DNA of 64,000 nucleotides, from positions 124,001 through 188,000 of the forward strand of contig ML680038.1 of the NCBI GenBank assembly GCA_007922225.1. The letters are read 5' to 3'. Both the position numbers and the translations under genes were made by a program. Numbering within the stretch: position 1 is the stretch's first letter; the number at the start of each line of letters is the position of its first letter. Below, piece after piece: positions 12,542 to 22,547 of the stretch. The notes beneath the pieces are model-generated. The model was not told the origin of the DNA, searched no databases, and was given only the letters and a program-made list of their open reading frames with translations. The stretch comes from Emydura subglobosa (Eukaryota > Chordata > Testudines > Chelidae).

Positions 12542-12628
12542 GTCTGACGAGGACGACATGTATTATCACAGCGAGGACGAACTCCTGGGCGAGGCGGACA
12601 CCCTGAGCCAGGGCTCCCTCAACACCAG
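12542..12628 (+). CDS. OTOF: Candidate cassette exon a: acidic 29-codon linker insert
   Basis: The segment is flanked by a pyrimidine-rich acceptor (GCTGCTCCCAG) and a CAG|GTAGCG donor. Its 87 bases have phase 2 at both ends, so it drops into the constitutive frame. Read in that frame it is open and strongly acidic, starting SDEDDMYYHSEDELLGEADT and ending with a serine/asparagine-rich tail. Composition and frame are those of a disordered, possibly phosphorylated linker. I do not recognise it from mammalian otoferlin. Without transcript data it remains a prediction. Confidence 0.68.
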
Positions 12629-13324
12629 GTAGCGGGCCAGGCCGGGCCGGTGCTGTCGGGCGGCAGTGTGCTGTGCTGTGTTGTGCATGGTGTGTTTGGA
12701 CACAAAGACTCGAGGCTGGGCTTTGCCCTAAATGCCTGCACCCCACGACCGACGCCCGGTGTCGACGCAGCCCCGATGGAAGGCGAAAGGGGAACCGGGA
12801 TGGAACCGCTCAGTTCTAACGGGCGTTCAAAGGGGATGGGGGGCCTAGGGGAGGGTCTCGGGGGGCTGTAGAGCTTCCCGCCCTCCTGACACTGGTCCCA
12901 GAGCAGCCAGACCAGGGATCACCGAAAGCTCTTCTCAGCTGCCCCCTGCGGGCTGGCCCACGTGAAGGGGGCCGAGGGCTGAAGGAGCAGCGAGCGTGAA
13001 CTCCGCATCTGACATGCGCGGTCCCACTGGACCAGCAGCGGAGCACAAGACAGTGGGGGGAGCCTGCCCCCCGCGCTGCACCCGGCCTGGGGGTAAAGGC
13101 CTGTTCCCTCTGGGCGAGGGAATGTGGCCAGCAGTGCTATAGTTCAGATTCTAACTGCACGCCCGGGTGCAGTCCGGTTTGGCCATGGGAACCCGGCTGT
13201 AACAGGGTCTACGCTTCTGTCCCAGCCATAGGATGTTTGTTTGAAGCTCAATATCTTCTCAGTGCTAATAGAGTGACATTTGCTGTCCATCTAAGGTACT
13301 TACTGGCCCCCCATCACCCTCACA

Positions 13325-13500
13325 ATCTTTAGTGTATCTATCATCACAACAGCCCCGTGAGGCAGGGCAGGGCTGTTATCTACAGATGGGAAACTGAAGC
13401 ACAGAGAGGCTAAGTGACCTGCCCAAGGCCACCCAGGGAGACAGTGGCAAAGCAAGGGCTTGCACCCAGGTGTCCCAAATACTAAGTTAGAGCCCTAACT
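13325..13500 (-). mobile_element. MIR-like CORE-SINE
   Basis: Antisense MIR order: 'acagatgggaaactgaagcaca', 'taagtgacctgcccaaggc', 'ttgcacccaggtgtcc'. Confidence 0.75.
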
Positions 13501-13659
13501 GTGGGACTAAGATTTCTTTTTGGCACCTCAGCAGTGGCGCAAGGTCCCAGATTTCATTTTCATACGTATACTGGAGTAAATCGGGAGTGACTTCACTGAC
13601 GTCCCAACAGGTTTAGCCCAGTGTAAATGAGAGGAGGCTTGGGCCCCTGATGTATTACA

Positions 13660-13790
13660 CAGAGTGGGTCAAAATTTTGACAGAAAATTTTTAAAAAACA
13701 ATTTGAATTTTTTTTCAAAATTTCCTATTTGGGGGAAAATTCCCCTTTCCTATTGTTACTTTTGTCAGCCCTGTTTTCCAAGGGGAAGGG
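13660..13790. repeat. AT-rich element fragment
   Basis: Poly-A/T-rich segment ('gacagaaaatttttaaaaaac') like the AT-rich TIR family at 32065 and 49842. Confidence 0.35.
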
Positions 13791-13984
13791 GGGGAACCAA
13801 AACCGAGTGAGAGGAAGAGGTGGCGCTAGGCACGCCTGCCTCGCTAGGACTGATGTTTTCCTGGATTGGGATGTCGGCAGTGAAATAAGAGGCGCATATG
13901 TAGCCTTTATGATTCTCAGAGGAGAACTGGCACCTTCCGTCAGAGAATCCTTTGCCCAGGCGGGCTCAGCAAATCCAGCGTGCC

Positions 13985-15045
13985 GTGATGCCCCCTCTCG
14001 AGGTGAGGAGAGTTTAAAAAGCTGGGAGAGCTCAGCGTGGAAAAGAGGCGAGGAAAGGGGGATATTGTCGAGCTCTGTAAAATCACGGCTGGCCTGGAGA
14101 GAGTTAAAAGGAAGCCTGAGTTACCCCATTCAGGTCAGCCAAGAACCAGGGGTCATGCGATGAAATGAACAGGCAGCAAGTTTAAGGCAAACATACGGAC
14201 AGTGGGTCTCAAACGTTTTGTGGCGGTGACCCCTTTCACAGGGCAAGCCGCGGAGTGCGGCCCCCTGGCTCCTGTGGGCTCCCCACTCTCTCTGCACCCC
14301 GAATCCCTGCAGAGTGCCCTCTTTGCCCCATCCCCTGCACCTCAGGGATCCCTGCAGCCAGCTCACCTTCCCCACCTGGGCTGGGCTGCGGAAGGGGAAG
14401 GGCAGGAGAGCAGCAGCTCCTGATGCTCATCTCACCGCCCAGCCCAGGTGGAGAAAGTGAGCTGGATGCAGGGAGCCCTGGCGTTGCTCCTGGTTCCCCT
14501 TCCTCCCCCCCCCCAGCCCCGTAGCGGGGCCCGGTGGAACTTGGGGGCGGGGGTGAGCAGGATCTGCGTATCACCGCTCACCCCCTTCCCCTCAGGTGCC
14601 TCTGGCAGGAGGAAGCAGGGAGAGTCGCCTGGCCAGGGTCAGGGCACACAGCTCACAAGCCCCACATAACCACGTCGTGACCCCCAGTTTGAGACCCAGT
14701 GCATAAGGAAGTGCTTCTTCACACAATGCACAGCCCACCCAGGGAACTTGCTGGCAGGGGACGTGGTGAAAGCCAAAACTACAACCGGGTTCAAAAAAGG
14801 ACTAGATAAGATCACGGAGGATGGGTCCATCAATGGCTACTAGCCAAGGTGGTCTGGGATGCAACCCCTGATCTGGATGTCCCTTAAAGCTGCCAGAAGT
14901 TGGGCCTGGATGGCAGGGGTTGCATCACTCAAAATTGTCTTGTTCTGTTCGCTTCCTATGAAGCACCTGGCACCAGCCACTGTCAGAAGACAGGATCCAG
15001 GGCGAGATGGACCATTGGGTGACCTAGCCTGGCCGTCCTTAATAG
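13985..15045 (+). mobile_element. CR1 LINE 3' fragment interrupted by the hAT MITE
   Basis: 13985-14199 and 14710-15045 together form a CR1 3' end: a diverged ORF2 C-terminal region, then GGTCCATCAATGGCTACTAG, a GAAGCACCTGGCACC block and the closing tail. The 14200-14709 interval is the later insertion. Confidence 0.75.
14200..14701 (+). mobile_element. hAT-like MITE, family B, inserted in a CR1
   Basis: 502 bp with terminal inverted repeats CAGTGGGTCTCAAAC and GTTTGAGACCCAGTG. The flanking 8-bp duplications CATACGGA / CATAAGGA differ at one base. The CR1 sequence resumes at the same point on the other side. No coding capacity. Confidence 0.85.
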
Positions 15046-15278
15046 CCAAGAAGGGAGAGGATGCCCCTGTGCGGAGGAAGACTTGGGTTCAAGGCCTTGT
15101 TCTGACTCAGACAGAGGCTCTAATCCCTGGTCAGTGGCTATTCTGGGAGTGTTCTCACCCTCTCTGGGTTCACCCAGAAATTCCATCCTGGGCCTGAGAA
15201 ATGTCCCGCAAAAAGGTTCCGGTTCAACGAATCGGAGTTTTCCCACAACAAAACATTTAATCAAAAAACACTCAGCCA

Positions 15279-16050
15279 AGGAATGGAAAACCTGCCTTAT
15301 GAGAGGAGACTCTGAGAGCTTGGCTTGTCTAGCCTAACCAAAAGAAGCCTGCGGGGAGATGTGATCGGTCTCTATAAATACAGCAGAGGGGTAAATACCA
15401 GGCAGGGAGAGGAGTTATATAAGTTCAGCCCCAGTGTGGACACAAGAACTAACAGATACAAACTGGCCATCAGGAAGCTTAGACTTAAAATTAGGTGCAG
15501 GTTTCTAACCATCAGGGGAGTGAAGTTCTGGAACAGTCTTCTCAGGGGAACCGTGGGGGCAAAACATCTAACTGGCTTCAAGACTGAGCTGGACAAGTTT
15601 CTGGAGGGGATGGTCCGAGGGGGCAGCCTAGTTTGGCAATTGACTGATCTTTGACTACTAGGGGTAGATGTGCCCAGTGGCCTGTGAAGGGACGTTAGAT
15701 GGGGGTGTTCTGAGTTACTACAGAGAATTCTTTCCGGGTGTCTGGCTGGTGAGTCTTGCCCACGTGCTCAGAGTTTAGCTGATCACCATGTTTGGGGTTG
15801 GGAAGGAATTTTCCCCCAGGGCAGATTGGTAGAATCCCTGGGGGTATTTCTCCTTCTGTAGCCTGGGGCACGGCTCACTTGCTGGTGGATTCACTGTACC
15901 TTGGAGTCTTTAAACCATGATTTGAGGACTTCAGTAACTCAGTCACAGGGCAGGGGTCTGTTACAGGAGTGGGTGGGTGAGGTTCTGTGGCCTGCGTTGT
16001 GCAGGAGGTCAGACTCGATGATCATAATGGTCCCTTCTGACAAAGTCTCT
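15279..16050 (+). mobile_element. CR1 LINE 3' end, subfamily X copy 2
   Basis: Same sequence as 5473-6292 over about 770 bp with few differences, including the ORF2 C-terminal frame and the 'gatcataatggtcccttctgac' end. Confidence 0.88.
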
Positions 16051-16394
16051 CAGATGTACAGATTTGTTCTGATTTCTGAGTAACATTGGCTGCCTCAGTC
16101 AAGATCAGAGCCATACTGATGATAATTGAACACATGATTGAATACATGATTCGATGATTGAATTATCCCAGGTAGAGCTGTATCCCGTGGAAGTGATCTC
16201 TGGGGTGCCCTGGTGCACAGATGGGCGATATTTACTTTGCAAATTACACGCAGAAGGCCATGGCTATGGATTCCAGCAATGAAGTCTGGTGACAGCCCAG
16301 GCCTTAACGGATCTCAGCCGAGAAGGCAGCTTAGACACAGCTGCCGTGGAGAGGAAGGACGGTCCAGAGGTCCGGGCACTCGCCTACAGCTTAC

Positions 16395-16550
16395 GCCTCT
16401 GGGGTACAAGTCCCTCTGTAAGTCTCTGTGCCTCAGTTTTCCATCTGTACAATGGGGATTATCGCGCTCGTGAGGGGTTGTGGGGATGAATACATTAAAG
16501 ACTGTGAGGTGCTCAGGTACGGTGATAATGAGGCCAGATAAGTACCATAG
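16395..16550 (+). mobile_element. MIR-like SINE fragment
   Basis: 'tgtgcctcagttttccatctgtacaatggg' is split by nothing and is followed by 'gaggtgctcaggtacggtgataatga', the MIR core and 3' part. Confidence 0.6.
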
Positions 16551-17484
16551 TCCGGACACCTAAGACGAGTGCTTGCGTGGAGGGCCCCGTACTTAGCTCC
16601 ATCAGCAGAAATCAAGTGACATGACAGCCCCTGTATGTTTTCAAGTGGCTTGTTCCTTCCCTCTGTCCTGGCCATGCAGGGAGCGTGTGGGCTCAGCGCT
16701 TCGACGAGCTCTGTCCAGTATAAGTGTGTGTGTAGTTCAGTCGGTTGGCAGACATCCCTCTCAGAACAGGTTCCCTGTTGGCTTGTGAGGGCTGCTACCT
16801 CTGTTCTGATGGCAGCAGTAGTAAGCCGTTATCCAGTGGTGGGCCACCTTGTAAAGGGGGACGTGGTCCACGCCCACCGTTGGCCAGCGTGTTACCCTGG
16901 CGCCAGTCTTTGGCTGAAGCATCAGATGAGCTGAATTGTGTGACACTTTCAAGCCGAGTGCACACGCTGGCGGGATGAATGCAGCCCGACAAGGGAGAGG
17001 TCCCGTGCCCGTCTCTCTCTTTGCAAAGAAATACCGCGCATGTCTTTATTTGATTTGCCGTGTGTCCATTGGCTTTGGGAGGGGCTGCACTTGCTTTCAG
17101 GTGCCTGAAAAATCATTCCAAATCAGCCTGAGAATCAGGTCCCTACAACGGCGTCCTCAGCGGGGCGGGCCAGAGCCTGCCTTACCAGGAGCAGGGTATC
17201 CTCACGGACTCACTCTTTCCTGTGGGGCTCCCGGCCTGGAAGGAAGTATCTCTCTGTGTCCGGATGTCATTACCGTTTTGCATACGTTTTACCCAGAATG
17301 CACAGCAGGGCCAGGTACAAAGCTTCGGGAAGAAGCAGGTTTGGGGAGGGTGAGTTCTTTTCCTAAATCCGTGTGCTCTGATCATGGTTCTTTCACAGTC
17401 AATAAGTAATGAGTGTAAAAGAGAGAGACTCCCCTATGACTGATTCTTTTTCATTGTATTTTTATACATCTGTGAACGCCCCAG

Positions 17485-17517
17485 CCTGGGAGAAGATGCC
17501 GAAGAGGAGCATTCTGG
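17485..17517 (+). CDS. OTOF: Candidate cassette exon b: acidic 11-codon insert
   Basis: A T-rich tract and CCCCAG acceptor precede 33 bases that end at a GTAAAT donor. Phase is 2 at both ends. In frame it encodes LGEDAEEEHS flanked by split serine and glycine codons. Its small size means an accidental match is possible. The acidic composition resembles candidate exon a. Confidence 0.42.
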
Positions 17518-18326
17518 GTAAATACCTTTGCGGCTACACCGGAGAGGGAACAAATACAACCTAGCCATCAAAGCCTCTCTCTCGAGGGCTCTTTACTTAA
17601 GACTGAGCCGGGATGTCGGAGCAGGCTAGCGCGAAGCCAGAGCCTAGAAAACGTAACCTGAGAGCTGTTCACCTTTAAAGATGCATGGCCGGGCCGGAGC
17701 TCTGTAGCCGAATGCAATCTAGTCGGAGTGAATTATTGATGCTTCCTTTTCTTTTGCTTGGCTGAGGCAGCCAAGAGGTGCCCGGCTGCTCTGTCCGTGG
17801 CTCATTAGCTCAGTGGGTCGGTCGCTGCCGGGGCTAAGAGCCAGGGATCTGACTTGGAATCCATTATGCCAATGCACAGGAAGGAAGCTGAATGACAGGA
17901 AATTCTGAGCCCCAGCTGCATATTGCTGCAGGACTTGGGTGCCGTGTAATGAGTGCGTGTGTGTCTGTCTGTCAATCAATATATTTACATCAGGGCTGGG
18001 AGCTCCTGGATTCATTCATTCATTTATAGGTTGTAGCGACACCTACTGAGATAAATAGGGCCTGGTTTCTCAGGGCAGCCTCTTTTTCTGTGTGTGCAGG
18101 TTTGTAGTCACTATTTCAAGCACAAACGGGTAGCATCTCCATTTACCTCCCTGAGTGCACTCACACACCAGCCAGCTGGAATAGCGGCTCCGGGCGGCTC
18201 AGTGGCAAATTGTAAGTCGAATGAACTGCTCACAGTCTAGGCAGCTCGATGTTTAGCTGGCAGCCAGTATCAAGTGGGGTACCCCACCGGTCAGTCCTGG
18301 GGCTGGTTTTGTTCAACATCTACATC

Positions 18327-19375
18327 TGGTCCCACCCCCTGCTCAAAGCAGGACCAACCAACCTCACCTAAATCATCCCAGCCAGGGCTTTGTCAAGCCA
18401 GGCCTTAAAAACCTCTAAGGATGGAGATTCCCCCACCTCCCTAGGTAACCCATTCCAGTGCTTCACCACCCTCCTCGGGAAAAGGTTTTTCCTAATATCC
18501 AACCTAGACCTCCCCCACTGCAACTTGAGACCATTGCTCCTTGTTCTGTCATCTGCCACCACCGAGAACAGCCTAGCTCCATCCTCCCTGGAACCCCCTT
18601 TCAGGTAGTTAAAGGCTACTATCAAATCCCCCCTCATTCTTCTCTTCTGCAGACTAAACAAGCCCAGTTCCCTCAGCCTCTCCTCATAAGTCTTGTGCTC
18701 CAGCCCCCTCATCATTTTTGTTGCCCTCTACAGGATTTGTTCCAATTTGTCTACATCCTTGCTGTAGTGGGGGGCCCAAAACTGGACACAGTACTCCAAA
18801 TGTGGCCTCACCACATGCCAAATAGAGGGAAATAATCACTTCCCTCGATCTGCTGGCAATGCTCCTACTAATGCAGCCCAATATGCCATTAGCCTTCTTG
18901 ACAACCAGGGCACACTGCTGACTCATATCCAGCTTTTTATCCACTGTTACCCCCAGGTCCTTTTCTGCAGAACTGCTGCCTAGCTCGTCGGTCCCCAGTC
19001 TATAGCAGTGCATGGGATTCTTCCGTCCTAAGTGCAAGACTCTGCACTTGTCCTGGTTGAACCTCATCAGATTTTTTTTTTGTCTCAATCCTCCAATTCG
19101 TCTAGGTCGCTTTGTATCCTATCCCTGCCCTCCAGGGTATCTACCACTGCCCCCAGCTTAATGTCATCAGCAAACTTGCTGAGGGTGCAATCCACCCCAT
19201 CCTCCAGATCATTAATGAAGACTTTGAACAAAACCGGTCCCAGGACCGACCCCTGGGGAACTCCGCTTGTTACCGCCTGCCAGCTAGACATGGAGCCATT
19301 GATCACTACTCGTTGAGCCTGATGATCTAGCCAGCTTTCTGTCCATCTTATATAAACGTATCATTACAAGGGACA
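18327..19375 (-). mobile_element. CR1 LINE, 5'-truncated, antisense
   Basis: Read on the minus strand it contains the reverse-transcriptase palm ([19 protein letters not shown], then [11 protein letters not shown]), the [20 protein letters not shown] region and the ORF2 C-terminus ([19 protein letters not shown]). Frame breaks and a poly-A-like tract near 19072-19082 show it is dead. It is the longest CR1 copy in the window. Confidence 0.92.
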
Positions 19376-19545
19376 ACATTGTAGATTGTCATGCAAAGAG
19401 CAGCTCTGGTCTGGCCACGGCAAATCCCCTCGGATCAGCGCCAGTGATCTGTCCTGGAGATAATGATTCTCTTGCTGTTGGTGGGATGTTCTTAAATCTG
19501 ACAATGTGTTGTTGTTTTCTCTCTCTCCTTCTGCACCTAACTCAG

Positions 19546-19599
19546 CAATATGTCTGAAATGAGGAATAAACTCAACGACGGATACAAGTCAGTACCAAG
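19546..19599 (+). CDS. OTOF: Candidate cassette exon c: 18-codon insert
   Basis: A long pyrimidine tract (TTTTCTCTCTCTCCTTCTG) leads to CTCAG, and the exon ends AAG|GTACCA. It is 54 bases with phase 2 at both ends, reading NMSEMRNKLNDGYKSVP between split codons. It lies about 170 bases downstream of the 5' end of an antisense CR1 copy but is not part of it. It has the best acceptor of the unrecognised cassettes. Confidence 0.7.
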
Positions 19600-20073
19600 G
19601 TACCATGACCCTGTGTCCGGAAGGAGGCCGTGTGCAGTTTGGGGGGGGTTCTCTCTGACCCCACCCATCTTATGATTGTGCTGATCTGGGTTCCTCCCGC
19701 ACCCCACCTGGTCCAGACTCCCATGAACCCACATGACTCTGGTTAGAAATACATTCAGGGTCTCAGTAATGGGATATAGTTAAATCTGATTACAGCCTGG
19801 CTCATCTGCTCGGCAGCCCCTCGGAAATGAGATGGCATCCACTTCCCCTGTGTCTTTGGTCTCAGAGCCACCAGCTCTGGTACCCTGTTGGCATTCTCAG
19901 CAGAGGCCCCAAGGACTGAATGGACCTAGAGATCATCATGGGGAAAGCTGGCCCCGCCACAGCGCGCTACCCCGTCCTGGGAACGAAGGCCTGTGAATCC
20001 AGCACCAGCAGGAAAATCACACGCATCCACTGAGTTCCAGTGAGAGCAGGGACCGAGGAACAAAACCCCCTCT

Positions 20074-20245
20074 TTAGAGCTGGTCGGAGACCAGAATTCC
20101 CATTCCGTGGGAAATCCCGACATCTCGAAACCTTTTTGGTCATTTTGAATCAGAAAAGCGGTTGCACCGAAATTTCCCAGGAAACGAAAATATGGAAAAA
20201 TGTTGATTTGGAACCATTGAAGTGTTTTGGTTTGTCTTTGTTGTT
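20074..20245. repeat. AT-rich interspersed element
   Basis: Starts 'tagagctggtcggagacc', like the ends of the AT-rich TIR family. Far end not defined. Confidence 0.35.
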
Positions 20246-20349
20246 TAAGTGTATTTTGTTTCACCTCTTATATTATATAATGTGAAATAGACGGTAGATA
20301 TAAAAACATCAATCCCTAATAAATACAAGAGTAATAAAAAGTACAACAA

Positions 20350-20415
20350 ATCCTGCATCGTGGCAGGCGGTTAGACTAAACGACCCTTGTGGTCCCTCCT
20401 AACCCTGCGATACTG
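20350..20415 (+). mobile_element. CR1 3' tail
   Basis: 'ggttagactaaacgacccttgtggtccctcctaacc' is a diverged CR1 3' end. Confidence 0.5.
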
Positions 20416-21052
20416 CAGCGATCTAAATGATTTAACGTAATAGAAAAGTCTGACCAAAGTTAATTGAAACGATAAAGTCGACAGCAAACAGTTTTATTTT
20501 ACCAAGGCTACACGGTTTGACGTTCTTGAAATGAAACTTGAAGGGCTAAATGGCCCCCTGGCCACTTTTTTCCGGTCCAAAATGACATTGAAATTGACGC
20601 GTTGCAGTGGAAGGTTCTGAATTCAGGGGAAACGGAGTTTCACGACGGAAAACAGCTGTGCTGGAGTCGTTCCGGCCGGTGGCGTCTCATTCCTCTGCTG
20701 ATGCAGCAGGCAGAGAGCGCGTCTCTGCACCTTGTGGCAGGAGGGCCGAGTGGAGATTTTCTCCCTGCGAGTCTATGGACCAAACTCCTTGGGACCAATG
20801 CACCTGGGTCCCAGAGGACGTGCCCACGCCCCTCCCTCAGCACTCCCTGTGTTGGGCGTGGTGCTGGCCAGCCCCCGAGGGCTTTGCAGACGGGCCCCTC
20901 CAGCCCCTGCTGTGCAGGGGGTGGGGGTTACGCAGGCGAGGGAGGGGAGAGGCCCCCACTTGGCGAGCTATGGGGGCGGGGTGGCTGGCTGCGCTATGGG
21001 GGCTCTGCTCTGCCCCGGCATTCACGCCATCGATGGTGTTTCTCCCGAACAG

Positions 21053-21073
21053 CGATGCTCACCGAGACCCCAG
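21053..21073 (+). CDS. OTOF: Candidate micro-exon d: 7 codons
   Basis: Twenty-one bases between CCCGAACAG and CAG|GTATCA have phase 2 at both ends and read DAHRDP between split codons. The acceptor tract is short. Vertebrate neural genes do use 3-27 nt micro-exons, so the size is not an objection, but the sequence alone carries little evidence. Confidence 0.38.
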
Positions 21074-21568
21074 GTATCAGGCACGAGGCCCCCCCTCGGT
21101 GTGTGTGTGTGTGCTGGCGTGGCCGTCCCGGCGTGGTGCGTGGCATGGCGGGACGTTGGAAAAGTCTGCTCCTCCCCCTAACTTCCCCTAAGGGGGAGGG
21201 GCTTCCTTCCATTTCCCTCCTTCCCCCCCCCATGGGGGTGGGGCTTCCACTTGTTCCCCTACCCCCATCTCTTTAACAGGGACAGGGCTTCCTTCTGTTC
21301 CTTCCCTTCTCCTATTTGCTGTCTGTCTGTCTGTCTATCGCACCCCTCCCGGCTGTGTCTGGGCCCCCTGGGTGCCCCCGTCTCTCTGCCGTGCTCTTTC
21401 CGTCCCGTAGACGAGAGCGTGCCGTTGCAGTGAGGTTTTGCCCTGGCGAGCCGGTGCTGGGGTTGGTTGCTTGGTGCACGCGCTCCGGGGGTGCATGAAG
21501 GGGGGTGAGGCCTGTGTTCTTGCGGCCGAGCGGATTGTGTCTGAATTGACTGATCTTTGTGCTTTCAG

Positions 21569-21616
21569 AGCTAAGGCTAAGGGGAGAGAGAAAAGGCACC
21601 TCATTTTGCCATTCAG
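21569..21616 (+). CDS. OTOF: Candidate cassette exon e: basic 16-codon insert
   Basis: The acceptor TTTGTGCTTTCAG and donor CAG|GTACCC bound 48 bases with phase 2 at both ends. The frame reads AKAKGREKRHLILPF after a split arginine. The first half is lysine/arginine rich and purine rich at DNA level, like the RXR exon at 25902-25946, and the two share a KG(R/K)EK core; a diverged exon duplication is possible. I do not recognise this exon from mammals. Confidence 0.6.
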
Positions 21617-21760
21617 GTACCCTGACTCTCCCACCCCACCTCCCTGCTAGCAGGGGTCCGCACTTCCTCTCCGACCTCAGCCCTTAGGCCTCAGCAGCAG
21701 CCCTGCCATTGATCGCTCTTTCCCGCGTTTCTGATTGGCCTGAACCCTTTTTCCTTCCAG

Positions 21761-22214
21761 ACAAGAAGGGCCAGGATCCGTGCTCTGCGTGAGGCCAGAA
21801 CAGGCAGTCCTCAGTGGTGCCCAATGAGCGCCTCATACGAGGCTGCCTCCCAGCTCTCAGCTGGCACGTGGAGGAGAACCGCAGAGCAGATCACGCCCAG
21901 GCTACGGAGGAATCTGCCGCCTCTCCCCGTGGTCTCTGGTGCCTTGCTCCTCGTTCGATGGCGTGGGACAGCCCTAGACACAGAATCGACACCGGGCACC
22001 GCTCAGGACCATGTGTTCTGGCCCCACAAAGAGAACGCTGGCCCAGCGGCAGGGAAGAATTGAGAGGGATGCTCAGACCCTGTCCAGGGTTCAGATATCA
22101 CTCACGGAGCTGTACAGACCACCCGTGCTGGACCCCTGCCAGCCTCCCCCCCAGCTAGGCGTGCTCTATAACCCACAGTCTATAGCACACCAGGGCACGT
22201 ACAGCGGTATGTGA
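21761..22214 (+). other. Possible additional exon region, unresolved
   Basis: A strong acceptor (CCTTTTTCCTTCCAG) ends at 21760. A frame ending at a GTATGTGAG donor (22207) reads ISLTELYRPPVLDPCQPPPQ before it. No single segment between them has phase 2 at both ends, so neither signal fits the linker cassettes. Confidence 0.2.
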
Positions 22215-22527
22215 GGGGGTGCTGGCTGGCCCAGGGGGGGGTCTGGGTCTAGTGCAATGGCCTGGAAAGTTTGGATGCAACTGCTGCATTTTGCTGCATC
22301 AGTGCTCCACATGTGACAGCCCCCTTCACGGGTCACCGGCAAGGTTTGTCCCCTCGATCTTCTGAAGTAAAAGTGTGTAACGCTACCACGTGAGCTAAAG
22401 GAGTAACTCCATTCGCTGGCAGCAATAGTAGACTGTTATCCGCTTGGTGAATTGGCCACTAGAACCAACGCACTTAAATAACTTTTTTTGTGCGCTTGTG
22501 CTCAGTCACACATGTGTGCGTGCAGAC

Positions 22528-22547
22528 AAACACACACACACACACAC
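22528..22547. repeat. (CA)n microsatellite
   Basis: About ten CA units. 22770-22930 nearby is AT/TA-rich. Confidence 0.85.

Noticed and set aside
12000..12746. 248-codon minus-strand open frame
   Set aside because: It overlaps cassette a on the opposite strand, has a low-complexity composition and no recognisable domain.
17795..17870. tRNA-like block 'ttagctcagtgggtcggtcg'
   Set aside because: An A-box-like start is visible but the cloverleaf and a proper B box are not; at most an old SINE head.
18368..19306. Minus-strand frames with reverse-transcriptase motifs as a host gene
   Set aside because: They are the broken ORF2 of a 5'-truncated CR1 LINE; identical C-termini recur at several places in the window.
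21410..21428. 19-nt segment between CCCGTAG and GTGAGG as a micro-exon
   Set aside because: Length is not a multiple of three and would shift the otoferlin frame.
22011..22214. Frame with protein-like LTELYRPPVLDPCQPPPQ ending at a GTATGTGAG donor, considered as an alternative exon
   Set aside because: No acceptor gives a segment compatible with phase 2 on both sides, and use as a first exon would need a promoter I cannot see. Kept only as a low-confidence region.
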